Source of the DNA: Phytophthora sp. 'mugwort'
Taxonomy: Eukaryota > Oomycota > Peronosporomycetes > Peronosporales > Peronosporaceae
Reading direction: 5' to 3'
Length of the DNA stretch: 64,000 nucleotides
Assembly: GCA_033558025.1 (NCBI GenBank)
Contig: JAUCEF010000007.1
Span: 7,998,001 to 8,062,000, forward strand
The notes beneath the pieces were generated by a model that had not been told where the DNA came from, searched no databases, and saw only the letters and a program-made list of their open reading frames with translations. Of this stretch, positions 53,561 to 63,299 are shown piece by piece. Each line of letters starts with the position of its first letter. Position 1 is the stretch's first letter. Made by a program: the position numbers and the translations under genes.

Positions 53561-55135
53561 CACTTTACAAAATTATGCCGAGGAGCAGTATCTGGCGGAG
53601 CTTCATCGTGTTGGAAGTAGACCTCCTTTGGCGGAAGACCCCGAACTCACCGCATTAGTATGCAGCTGAGCGAGTATGCGTTCCGCTTGGTGAGAGAACA
53701 GTACGATCTGGCTGTCAGCTACGACATTGAAGTTGAAGGGTGTAAGGCAATGCTTACAAACCCTGTACAAGTGATTACAAACATGAGGTTGAAGCCATGG
53801 TACGTTTTGGTGTAGTTTTGATATGTGTTCCGTATGTTCTCACAAACTCCTTCTCTCTTTTCTCTTTTTGTAGCGTTCGAAGTGTGACTGCATTTCATGC
53901 AAACATGCCTGCTGCCTTGTCGACGCGTAGTGCACGCGCGGCAAAAGGCCAATTACGAGGCAGTTATCCCACCGCTGAGAACATTTTCAACAAGATGGAT
54001 TCTTCAAAGCCCTGCCAACAATATTGAAGAGGGAGCATTAACGAGCGGGGGGTCAGCCCTGTGAATTGCTCGCCAATTCGAAAGCCGAGTCATGTGGATA
54101 GCAGCACAAAGTATAGTCGTGGCATGTAGCTCACGGAAAAGATAGTGGATGTTTTGTCGATCCAACCCTCTACTACCTACCGTTTAGCAATGAAATGGCT
54201 AGATGGACTCTACACATCTCTCACACCGGAAAGTTGGAGGAATTTACGGGACGTGAACTTGCAGACACCACTGGCTTCGAATCTATCACACGTCTCGTCA
54301 ATCGGTCACGTAACGGTGTCCCAGTTATCGTTTGCTGGTAGCGCTGAGCAATTGCAGGCTCTGGAGCGCAGTAGTGCGCGTGCGGCAACGCCACACACAG
54401 ACGAAAACGCCAAGTCACAGCCAGCGCCGCCTGAGCAGACCGTGACATTGACAAAGAAACTCGCGACGCAAGGCAGCCAAAATGAAAGCGCAGAAGCGAT
54501 CAGAGACGAGTAAGAGCGGTGTAACTCCACCGATTGCGTTTGAGTCTCCTCCGAAACGTAAAGGACTGTCCAGATGCGCTGAAAAGCAAAATGAATCGGA
54601 GAAGGAGGGAAATAAGCTAGATCATACCGGTTAAGCATTAGGGAAGGGAAAAAAAGGCACAGGAAATTAACCTCTCCCATATGACGATTCTCAGCGGTCC
54701 CTACAGCATGAGCACTGCGCTGCCTTTGATCAACAAGTTGGAGCTACCCAGCGTTGAGATTGCAGGAGATTTGGCGATACAGAGCTTCACCAGTGGCTAG
54801 ACTGTCGCTATTATAAAAGCAATACCACAGCTGGAGAAACTACAAGAAGCAATTGCAGCCATAACGAACGCGCAAAACACTGAGTTGTTGGCGAAATGGA
54901 ATGACTACGGGTGTGCTACCTATGGTCCGTTGCAACTGATGAAAAGCGTTGTGGAGGCACGGAACAGCTTTGCGTTGGTCTGAGCGACTCAGATCTGGAT
55001 CGATAAGGTGGATTTCAAAGTGATTGCATTGTGCCGCCATTCCACGACACGCAAGACATCACGAAGGTAATATTTGTGCACAAAACCCGCACCGAACTTG
55101 TACCAAACTAACCATTTCGTGATTTACGTGACTAG

Positions 55136-55620
55136 AACCGGCACAAAAAGACTGTAGATTGCATGAATCTAGGCAAGTGGTACATCGCTAGGCATGTGCA
55201 GTACGGCAGCGAGGTTCTAGGCTTTCGCGAGAACGTGTAGCTACACACCGGAGCAATAATCGTGGGACTCCAAAGACTACGCACGGCCAAGGGTTACGGA
55301 ACTGCCGAGCAAGGCATTAAGACAGTCATCAGTGCGATCAACGTGGGTAGTCACTGGGGTGCGTTCTTCGTCGACATCCCAGCGAGGACGTGTTATCTGT
55401 TCGACCCGATGCAACCCCGAGCAATCTCTCCACTCTGAAGGAGGCTGTCCTCACTGTCATCGACGACATGCTGGAAGGGCTACAAGCAGCAAGATAGCCA
55501 GCCATTCGTGCTGGCTGCGGTGCTTGATTGTGTTGCGTTACTGCTCTTTGGGGCTAGACAGAATTCTGAAGCGTTTACTGGAGCAACGGGCTATACAGCG
55601 TGGTTGACTATCTGCGCCTA
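55136..55620 (+). pseudogene. Ulp1-like C48 cysteine protease region of the MULE-Ulp1 element
   Basis: Reading TVDCMNLGKWYIARHVQ, then AINVGSHWGAFFVDIPA (His box) and CYLFDPMQP (Asp box), the order of SUMO-type C48 proteases. The catalytic Cys part (around 55500-55530) is only recognisable in another frame and the following Gly is not kept, so the protease is probably dead. Role in the transposon is unknown; deSUMOylation of host or transposase is a guess. Confidence 0.65.
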
Positions 55621-56189
55621 CGCTATCTGCACAAGGTGATTGGAATGTAAGGCCAAGATAGTGCTGACGAAGATGAACAAGAGTAAGATGCAGATTCCAG
55701 AGAGTAACTACAAATGCATTGACATACCTCAATCAACCTTTGCTGTCCACCGAAACTTATCAAACGCCTACAGAATCCATCGTACTTAGAGAATGTTGTT
55801 AAGCAGTTCACTCCACAGCATCGCTTTTAGCGCTGCATTCAAATTTATAAAAATGTAGTGACGTATAATTTCAGTATTTTAGTGATTTGATTCGTTCAGA
55901 CCTTTATACACTGCGTGACAGATTAGATCGGACTCCTACTTAACTGACCGTAGTGCTGGCAGTTCTTCGAGTTAGCCTATACTATTTAGATATATGCGAG
56001 CTGTAGGCAGGAGAAAGAGCTTGCTTGTGCTATCGAGCGCAAGTTCGAGCTCTGTAGGGTACCCCCCATACAACTTTCCACTTTCAGCTCCGCGACAGAT
56101 CACATCGGACAAACCCACCCATACAAAAAACAATATATTGGTATTCTTTATAATGAGTCCTATCCCCATTCTTGGCAATAACCTCTAAG

Positions 56190-57130
56190 CAGTGGCGCGG
56201 CATTGACTCGACGAATGAGTGCAGCAATACGAGAAGGATGGAATCCCATGCCTCAAACAGCGCAACACTTTGCTCAGGTACCTTATCGAAGTGCCTACCA
56301 TTACTGCATACTCTCCTGCTCATTATCGACCAAAGGTTTTCTATAGGATTTTAGTCTGGCGACTTTGAAGGCCAGTCGAGCACCGTTACTTCCTGGTCCG
56401 CGAAGAAGTCCTTGGTTCGTGCCGAGGTATGGATACTTGCACTGTCTTGCTGAAAGGTAAAGTCCGTGCCATACTTCAGATGAGCAAAGGGGAGGAGAAA
56501 CTCGGACAACGTGTACACGAAGTCGTCTGAGTTTTGCCTCCCCGTCAAAACCACTAGCTGAGACTTACCCCGTGCTCTAAACGTAGCCCAAACCATTACC
56601 GATCCGCCTCCTGCCTTCCTTTGCTTCGTCCTTCGGGGAGGGCGCCGTAGGTCCCGCCAGTAGTTTTGAACTCCGTCGGGCTCATCAAGATGCCATTTCT
56701 TCTCATCAGAGAAAATAATGGAATCCCAATAAGGCCTGGCACCCTTGAGCAGCAGCTTCTCTCGTGCCCACGCTTCACGGGCGACCATGTCCTCAGGCTT
56801 GAGTGGTAGCGTGTTGAGCATCTCCGTGAAGATAAGACAGTCCACCTTGGCAAGAGCGCGCTGGATGGTCCTCACGTGCACGTCGAGTTGCAGCCCTGTC
56901 TTCAGTTGTACAGCGGAATGATCTCCAGGAGCCGCTGCTCGTGAAAGTCGCCTGAGCGCGAGCTCAGTAAGCGCGGGCGGCGCTCCGGAGCGCTTGGGGG
57001 GCTTGGCCTTCTTGCGGGCCTTCGGCGGTGGCTTGGGTGCTAGCACGCGGCAGATGGTGTCAGGGCTACGACCAAGACTGCGAGCAAGCACAGCATTGCT
57101 CACAGTGATGGCTCCATACAAGGGACTCAC
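56190..57130 (-). pseudogene. Tc3-like transposase, broken by an in-frame stop
   Basis: The minus strand from 57130 reads 259 codons to a stop and then continues in frame for the C-terminal part. Seen: bipartite HTH region (VLARSLGRSPDTICRVL; TGLQLDVHVRTIQRAL), an AT-hook-like basic linker (KARKKAKPPKRSG), IIFSDEKKWHLDEPDG (first Asp), FTFQQDSASIHTS (second Asp), and LDWPSKSPD followed by a stop and NPIENLWSIM (third site). The stop replaces the usual Leu of SPDLNP. The N-terminus upstream of 57130 is degraded. Confidence 0.85.
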
Positions 57131-57635
57131 TGGTGTAAACTACGGGATCGCTGTCATTTACTCCTGAGACAAATTTTCCGCGCTCAATAAAAAAGAGGCC
57201 ATACCCACCAAGTACCATGATGCACACAATAGTGGACTCTTTATCACCGATATTGGTCTGGCTATGTGCATTACCGTTCGGTCAATTCGGTTTCTCAAAA
57301 TATAAATTTGACCAATCATACATTTTGTTCTGACATTCTTTGGTATTGAAAACGTCCCGTATTATGCTGTCGTTTGTGTCCTTTTAACTTTGATGGGATC
57401 CACCGTGGATGGACGTGGCGAGTTTGCCGGTCGTTATCTGTATACAAAGACCGTGAGAATGAGACGCATGATATATATCTAAATTCAAAAGGGTATTTGA
57501 GGCGGAAAAAAAATAAAATATGCTTCTGTAGATTACAGTACTCCGATATTGAATTTATATTATCAATAGATATCGAGTTTCAGCCGTCTCTTTGGATTAA
57601 ATCCCGTTTATATAATTAGTACTTTTAATTCTGTA

Positions 57636-57794
57636 CTACAGTAATCTGCCTCGATAAAGAAGTCTGGAGCTGCATAGAGACTTGAAGATAATAAGGCATC
57701 TAGGGCAAAACTCAGCAATATCATACAAAATCTGCTACTAGTTTGTGAAGGTTATAAATTGTTGTGACTTCTTTATGGAGGCAGATTACTGTAG
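57636..57794. mobile_element. 159-bp MITE, copy 1
   Basis: Inverted ends of about 30 bp start CTACAGTAATCTGCCTC; TA flanks at 57634-57635 and 57795-57796. The interior shares GGCATCTAGGGCAAAACTCA and AAGGTTATAA words with copy 2 at 59713-59871, which has exactly the same length. Confidence 0.88.
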
Positions 57795-57955
57795 TAAATG
57801 CAGGGATGCGCAAAATAGTATTGTTATTTTATTGCCAGCGAGCAAAAAGTCAATCAATAATTGGTCAATTGTTTATTTGGATTCTAATAACTCGACTATC
57901 TGACTCACGCCACACGACCCTCACGGCGGATTGCAGCGGCAACCAACTGAGTGTC

Positions 57956-58529
57956 CTACAGGTTACGATTGTTCTCAAGAAAATGAAGCGTCGCTAGCTT
58001 TGACAGATGCATAGCGCGCCGTACGCGACCGGCGCTCGAGAACAGTCTCTCTACCTCGTTGAACGTGCTGGGGACCCAGCGCAGGTCCATGTAGTGAGAC
58101 GGGGGGGGGGGGGGGGCAGTTGTCGTACTCATGCAGTACACGGTCTGCGAACCCAACTCTCTCTCTTCTTCTGTTGCTTCGTAATGTTCGTCGTCACGCA
58201 CAAGACGACTAAGCGCTGTGGATTCTGAGGCGTTCAGACGCCGCTCGCGCCGGGCCAAAACCTTCATGATGCCGAGCTCGAAGTGCGGTCTTGACGACGC
58301 TGGATGTGGTTGGCGCGATGTACCTCTCGGTCAAAGGGAAAGCTGGATCACTCGGTAGAAAAGGCCGATAGTTCACGGTATCCCTGCCCACTTGCTTGGA
58401 GCCGCATGTTGACGCTCTGGACGTTCCCCATCGACTCGAAGAGGTTGCGGAGCTTGATCTCCTCTCATGGTGCGAGAGGCGTCCGACCAGATCAGGGTCG
58501 GAGCGATCGGCATTGTCCTTGATGATCAT
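57956..58529 (-). pseudogene. hAT transposase C-terminal fragment
   Basis: 57956-58267 reads MDLRWVPSTFNEVERLFSSA and LSKLATLHFLENNRNL, the hAT C-terminal dimerisation domain. 58209-58529 reads in an overlapping frame an adjacent upstream part (NYRPFLPSDPAFPLTERYIA). A 16-G tract (58101-58116) lies within the first piece. No N-terminal part present. Confidence 0.75.
58101..58116. repeat. Poly-G tract (16 G)
   Basis: Homopolymer inside the hAT fragment; on the minus strand it encodes a run of Pro. Its length may be unreliable. Confidence 0.9.
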
Positions 58530-59712
58530 GCCAGCATAGCATAAGTGCTATGTTATTGACCTCCAGCCCAATAAATAATTTCGACTGATTTAACTGGATT
58601 ATTTGAAAGGCCAGTTAATTTTTGCGCATCCTTGGCTAAATGATACTGCTCTCCCCTGATTGAGCCCAAAAATGGGCATTTTTGGTGCTTTCACCAAACG
58701 CGATCATGTGGCTGGGAACCTCACCTCTCAAATGGCGAAAAGCAACCTGACAGAGACGAAGACCACTACAAAGACAATTATCTGACCCCTGACCTTGGGC
58801 AGAAGGCCCCCATAGTGGGGGCAATGTAAAAAGGAGGAGAGCTTCTCTCCGATGCGCACGCCACGGGAGGCAGCACAGTGCGTCTCGAAAGGAGAGCAAC
58901 CACAAGATATCAACACCACGTGCCAATAAATTGCTGTCGCTCCATAAAGTATGCGCGAGATCATTTTTTGTCCGACAAAGAAAGCCCACCAACACGAAGA
59001 GTCGACATCGATTGCTGGTCCAACAGGAAAGTGACTGCGTACACAGTTATTATATAGAGGGGTGAAATACAAAATTGGAGGCGACCGGTTGCGAAGTCGA
59101 GTAGCCGTAGAAAATCCACGCGGGGTGCCCGTGAAGCTATATGCGAAGGCGGGCTCAGCGCCGAGCGTTGCAGCTGAACACTGTAGCGGGCCGAACTTAG
59201 AAACTTTTTCCTCGACGGAGCGCAACAACATCCGTTTTGCATAATGACGTTAATTTACTACGTAGTTTATGCTTCGTTTCATTATGTTTTCATTTTATTA
59301 ACTGTGTACGTACCCACTTGCAGACTCTGGAACAACTTCGTCAAGTTGTCTTTCCAACAGCCGTGCCGGGGTGACATGTAGTGTTCGTTTTCACGATGAA
59401 GATGTGCAGTCGTTTACACAACTCCTAATGAAAATGCCCGATATTCGGATCCACACCACTAAGCGTTGTGCCGCCTGCCAATATGGCGCCAGCAAATGCC
59501 CTCCTGCAGGCGAGTGAATGGCCGGTGTGTTCCATCCTCGTCCGATTTGCCAGACGCTGACCGTCAGCGTCCCCTTGGTGGAGCGCCGCCACTGACGGGC
59601 TGTCGTGTTCGCACAAAAATGCTGACAAGGTTAATCGAGTCAGCTCTCTCTGCAAAGTGGTGCGAAAACAAGGCTCGCCAGGGCTCGCAAATTTCTGACT
59701 GCATACACAGTA
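58530..59712. other. Intergenic stretch with unrecognised ORFs
   Basis: Overlapping minus-strand frames at 58636-59242 are open for up to 167 codons but Cys/Leu-rich without recognisable domains; a plus/minus pair near 59430-59700 is likewise unconvincing. No gene is called. Confidence 0.4.
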
Positions 59713-59871
59713 CAGTAACTTGCCGCATTATAAGTCGTGCTCCGCATAGACTTGAAGATACAGTAACAGGGCATCTAGGGCAAAACTCAACCAAATCGTA
59801 CAAAGTCCGCTATACATTTATTAAGGTTATAATTTGTTGTGACCTCTTGATTGAGGCAGGCTAGGGTACTG
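59713..59871. mobile_element. 159-bp MITE, copy 2, in the promoter region of the acyltransferase gene
   Basis: Ends CAGTAACTTGCC and the complement CAGTACCCTAGCC, with TA at 59711-59712 and 59872-59873. Interior similar to copy 1 at 57636-57794. It ends 140 bp upstream of the inferred initiator of the acyltransferase gene. Confidence 0.8.
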
Positions 59872-60008
59872 TATATTAAAGTCCCGTGGCTACTTTCTGC
59901 GACAACACAACAAATTGTTGATTCGCTCGCTGTCCGAGCTGTTCATGTACTTTTTACTGTACATATGCTGGCGTGTTATCGTAGTATTCTCTCTCAGTCC
60001 AAATCGCG

Positions 60009-60020
60009 TTTCATCCATCT
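60009..60020 (+). promoter_or_regulatory. Inr-like element of the acyltransferase gene
   Basis: TTTCATCCATCT fits the oomycete initiator YTCANTYY and lies 75-86 nt before the chosen start codon. If transcription begins here, the upstream in-frame ATG at 59915 is not in the mRNA. Confidence 0.45.
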
Positions 60021-60094
60021 ATACCGAAGTTGGTCAGTCTACGCGCGATGGCTTCCAGTCAATCCTCCTGCTCACAACTGAAGTAGATCGCATC

Positions 60095-61405
60095 ATGCTA
60101 GAGGGCATCAGGCAACTCCCAAATGCGGCTTCCCCCACGGGAACAATCCAACTAGACGTCATCGAGCTTTCGGATCAAGATACTTCGTCGCCAGTTTCCA
60201 GGTCCGAGGATCAGCTGCTACTAAAGCAAGGAAATGACAGCACGAATTCGCCAATCAAGACGCCTTCGAAAGGTAAGGCTGCAGCACCGCCGACGCAGCA
60301 GACCAAGGTGCTCTTTCTAGACGGCGCCCGCGGTCTCGCAGCCATGCTTGTCGTTGTACAGCACTCCAACGAATTCATGCCGGATCTCCACCTCGGATCC
60401 GTTGGTGTCGACGTTTTCTTCGTGCTCTCTTCATTTCTGCTGACGTGGATTTTCATGAAGAAGAGTATGAAGCTTCTGTCACAAGGCGCGAGTCTCCGCA
60501 CGTGGGGATTCACTTTGGCCGACTACTTGCAGAAGCGATTCTTTCGAGTGTATCCGCTGTTCTTCGCGACGGTAATCCTGCTATCTCTCCTGAAAACTGA
60601 AGACCAAAAGCGCTACTTTGTTGGGGAGCGCCCATCCTTTGACATGCGCAAGACGCTCACGTTCGACTTCAAGTATCGCTATCATGTGTTTTGGACGCTA
60701 CCACTCGAGATTTCATTCTATTTCGTGATCCCGATCTTCGTCTTGGCCGTGCTGGGTATGCGTCGCCTTTGGTGGGTAGCTGCGACTCCGTTAACAGTGT
60801 GGATTGTGTACGAAGGTATCTTCATGTATCGAGCAAGCCACATGCCCATGAGACCACACATTTCGACCTTCCTCACAGGTTCTCTTGCCGCTGTGACTTT
60901 CGTAAAGCTGGATTTGTGGATCAAAAAGACCGGTTTTGAGTTTAGATGGTGGCACACGATTCTCGTCCGAGCAATTGAAGTTCTGGCTATATCAATGCTG
61001 CTGAGCGTGTGCTTCCGAGGGCTGCTCTTCAACTGGGTGCACGAGAATCCTGCGCCTGCTCCCAACGGATTCCCCTACACCAGCGCGTTCCTGGCGATCA
61101 TTTTCGTGATTGAGATGATTAAACCGTCCTGTGTGTCCACGTCGCTTGAGTGGAGTGTGCTTCGTTTCTGGGGCAAAATCAGCTTCTCGATCTACTTAAT
61201 GCACTCGTTCGTGATTTATAACCCGACGGTGAGCGGGCAACGAAGTTACTTCGATCGGTTCTTCTCCCGGCTGATCCTCATCGTGGCAATTTCGACCGCG
61301 ACCTATTATCTCGTCGAGTATCCGTCGCTTTTGTTTGCTCAGCGGGTGTCCAAGTCACTCGCGAACGCAGAGAAGAAAGCTCGGCCAACGCTCGCCATGA
61401 AGTAA
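60095..61405 (+). CDS. Acyltransferase-3 family membrane protein
   Basis: From ATG 60095 a 436-aa protein. Residues 1-70 are polar and cytosolic-looking; at ~75 the family signature starts (FLDGARGLAAMLVVVQHS, the His being the conserved catalytic one), followed by GVDVFFVLSSFLLTW and QKRFFRVYPLF, all hallmark AT3 blocks. About ten hydrophobic helices follow, with WTLPLEISFYF and FWGKISFSIYLMHSF near the end. AT3 proteins move acetyl or other acyl groups across membranes onto sugars or other acceptors; the acceptor here is unknown. The frame is open back to 59915, giving 60 extra, partly hydrophobic residues, but the Inr-like site at 60009 argues for the later start. Intronless. Confidence 0.87.
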   Translation: MLEGIRQLPNAASPTGTIQLDVIELSDQDTSSPVSRSEDQLLLKQGNDSTNSPIKTPSKGKAAAPPTQQTKVLFLDGARGLAAMLVVVQHSNEFMPDLHLGSVGVDVFFVLSSFLLTWIFMKKSMKLLSQGASLRTWGFTLADYLQKRFFRVYPLFFATVILLSLLKTEDQKRYFVGERPSFDMRKTLTFDFKYRYHVFWTLPLEISFYFVIPIFVLAVLGMRRLWWVAATPLTVWIVYEGIFMYRASHMPMRPHISTFLTGSLAAVTFVKLDLWIKKTGFEFRWWHTILVRAIEVLAISMLLSVCFRGLLFNWVHENPAPAPNGFPYTSAFLAIIFVIEMIKPSCVSTSLEWSVLRFWGKISFSIYLMHSFVIYNPTVSGQRSYFDRFFSRLILIVAISTATYYLVEYPSLLFAQRVSKSLANAEKKARPTLAMK

Positions 61406-61581
61406 CACAAGCAGAAATTTCAGTTGAAGTCTTTTCAGTGCTTTAAAACCCCGGGTGCTTTGATGAAATTGTGAAAATAACACTTGTTAAATTGAATAAA
61501 TGATGGGATCAATCGAGTTGAACTTGGCTAATCAGACGGTTCGGTCGCCAGCACCTGGCCTCCCACGTATCTAGCCGCGCC

Positions 61582-62700
61582 ATGGACGGAGAGCGACTGC
61601 CGCTGCTGCCACGCACGTCAACGGTGGAGGAGGCGCGGCTCCACAACCTCGGCAAGCGTGTGAAGGTTCACTCCAAGCGGCTGAGGCAGTTCTGGTCCCG
61701 TATCGCCGCCTTCATCACGCCCCGGGACATCGTGGGCCTGGGTTCCACCTGCCGCCGGCTGCAGCGACTGCTGGACCACGACCGCGTCTGGTATGGACTA
61801 AATGCAATACGCGGTAAGAGTGTTATTGTAGATCTTACGGACGTGTGCTGCAGGCAAACGCAGTACGATCGGGTGTTGAACCAGCATGTGACGAGGCTAC
61901 TGCTGCCACATCTCGAGACGCGCTTCGACAATGACCTTCCGATTAAAGAGAAGCTCCGACGAGTGGTGGGACTGCTCGTTTTTTTGAGTCGTTAGTGCAG
62001 TGTATTAATGTGGTGTTTGACTGCGTGTAGATTCATGCTCGACGTGTGCACGACCCGACCAATGCGCTGCAGCAGCGGCTGCGCGAGGCCGAGCGAGAGG
62101 CGTTTCGGCTGGAACTACGACAGGTGAGGTTCTTCTTGGTTCGTACTTGAGACACAGACAATATAGTGTAATGACGGCTCTTGTATTGCGTTGCAGCACA
62201 AAGTGCGGAGTGTGGTGTGGATGAACGTGCCGCTGGTTCTGGCGCTTTGCTGCTTGAGTGTTTGGAGCTACACTACTGCGTCTACAGAGGTTAATTACTT
62301 GGCTGGCACGCCTTCACCTCAGCTTCGTGGTGCTGGGGATAACCCCTCTCGGCCTGCACTGGTTAATCCTGTGAAGACGGTGAGCATGTTCTGCGTTGCT
62401 TGCGCGTTGGTTGTGCTGACTAATTAACTGCGAGTGCGACGGGAAATTTTGCAGTTCGTTCTTGTGGTGGACCTACTGTTGCTAGTTGCCGTGATGATAT
62501 TGGGTGTTGGTGACCTCGCTGGCAAGGCGCTGTACACAGTTGGGGTACTGGTAGCGATCGAGGCGGCGATGATGTTGGCCGAGTTTGTGGCGTGGTCGTC
62601 GTCGCTCCAAATCGCCCACTCCGTTTTGGTCTTCGCGATCCTTATTTTCAACATTGTGCTGATTACCAAGGAGAAGAAGAACTGTGCTGGTTACCAATAA
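61582..62700 (+). CDS. F-box-like protein with four transmembrane segments, four exons
   Basis: Exons by reading: 61582-61965, 62031-62123, 62197-62379, 62455-62700; all GT-AG introns and phase 0, giving 301 aa. Residues ~38-75 resemble an F-box (AAFITPRDIVGLGSTCRRLQ, then HDRVWYGL). A charged helical part follows (exon 2, LREAEREAFRLELRQ). Four hydrophobic segments come at ~164-184, 221-239, 244-267 and 273-290, with a polar loop between the first two, and a KEKKNCAGYQ tail. An F-box would link to SCF ubiquitin ligases, here tethered to a membrane; that role is inference. I do not recognise the TM part as a named family. Exon 1 has a possible internal donor at 61817, but splicing there breaks the frame. 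Confidence 0.72.
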
Positions 62701-62987
62701 GAAGAAGAAATACGTCAGTAGTATATACTGGAAGATTACGCCGGCAGTTTTTTTTCTTAACATTATTCTACAAGGAGAATAGGTTTAATCGTTTCTAATG
62801 CCCAGCTGGTGTTTCTAACCAGACAACCAATCGATAGCTTCAGAGCGTTAGATGTCATTTAACTCATATTAACCATGTCTGAGATAGGTTAATACTCTTT
62901 CAGCGACAGTACCGTGCACCTCCCTACTTAATTAAATTTTCTCATGAAATTAAGGGGCTATGTATATTAATACACCAAACTGATAGC
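62701..62987. other. AT-rich intergenic region
   Basis: 3' flank of the F-box/TM gene and transition to the AT-rich block at the right edge. No feature recognised. Confidence 0.5.
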
Positions 62988-63280
62988 ATGTCGAGCGAAT
63001 TAACTATTAGAAACTTCATGGGCACCCAGATCTATGGTATTCTTCTGATCCTAGTTATTGTCGATGGGTATTCAATCAACCAAATTTAAATATTGGGGAG
63101 GAGATCAACATATTCTTACACTCCAAATTCCTAACTGATGATGATTCGTACATGATGACGTGGGGAAGATATCGACGTAAGTCTCTCAAGCAGATCAGTC
63201 AAATTGATCCCAGTTATATTGATTGGCTTCGTAAGAGTCAATTTGCAATTGACAAACGCCCTAAGCTTTTACAGAATTGA
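62988..63280 (+). pseudogene. Broken small ORF with two GKYKG/DPSYIxWL-type repeats (DUF3820-like)
   Basis: ATG at 62988 opens MSSELTIRNFMGT; a frame change near 63025 leads into an open frame to the stop at 63278. Two similar blocks are visible: SSDPSYCRWVFNQ (about 63040-63080) and WGRYRRKSLKQI followed by DPSYIDWL (about 63160-63230). The pattern recalls the small DUF3820-type repeat found in phage, bacterial and some large-virus proteins. Function unknown. It is much more AT-rich than the host genes to its left. Confidence 0.45.
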
Positions 63281-63299
63281 ACTAAGATATATTTTTTTC

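Larger units (their letters stand above)
51201..55800 (+). mobile_element. MULE-Ulp1 element: FAR1/MULE transposase plus C48 protease
   Basis: Ordered pieces on the plus strand: a charged N-terminal region (51201-51805, EMLQQLDDGYLRIS and EVLQQLDEEDELES repeats), the MULE core (52644-53560), a SWIM-like segment after a GT-AG intron (near 53870-53910, KCDCISCKH), linker frames (54145-54513) and a Ulp1-like protease region (55136-55620). Reading one after another in the same direction, they match transposons of the MULE-Ulp1 (Kaonashi-like) type. Many stops and frame changes. No terminal repeats identified. Confidence 0.68.

Noticed and set aside
58636..59242. Overlapping Cys/Leu-rich ORFs on the minus strand
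   Set aside because: Several frames are open over the same bases, none shows a domain, and there is no promoter-like element; likely chance.
61817..61856. Possible 40-nt intron (GTAAGAG...TGCTGCAG) in exon 1 of the F-box/TM gene
   Set aside because: Removing it shifts the frame and leads to early stops, whereas the unspliced frame joins well to exon 2.
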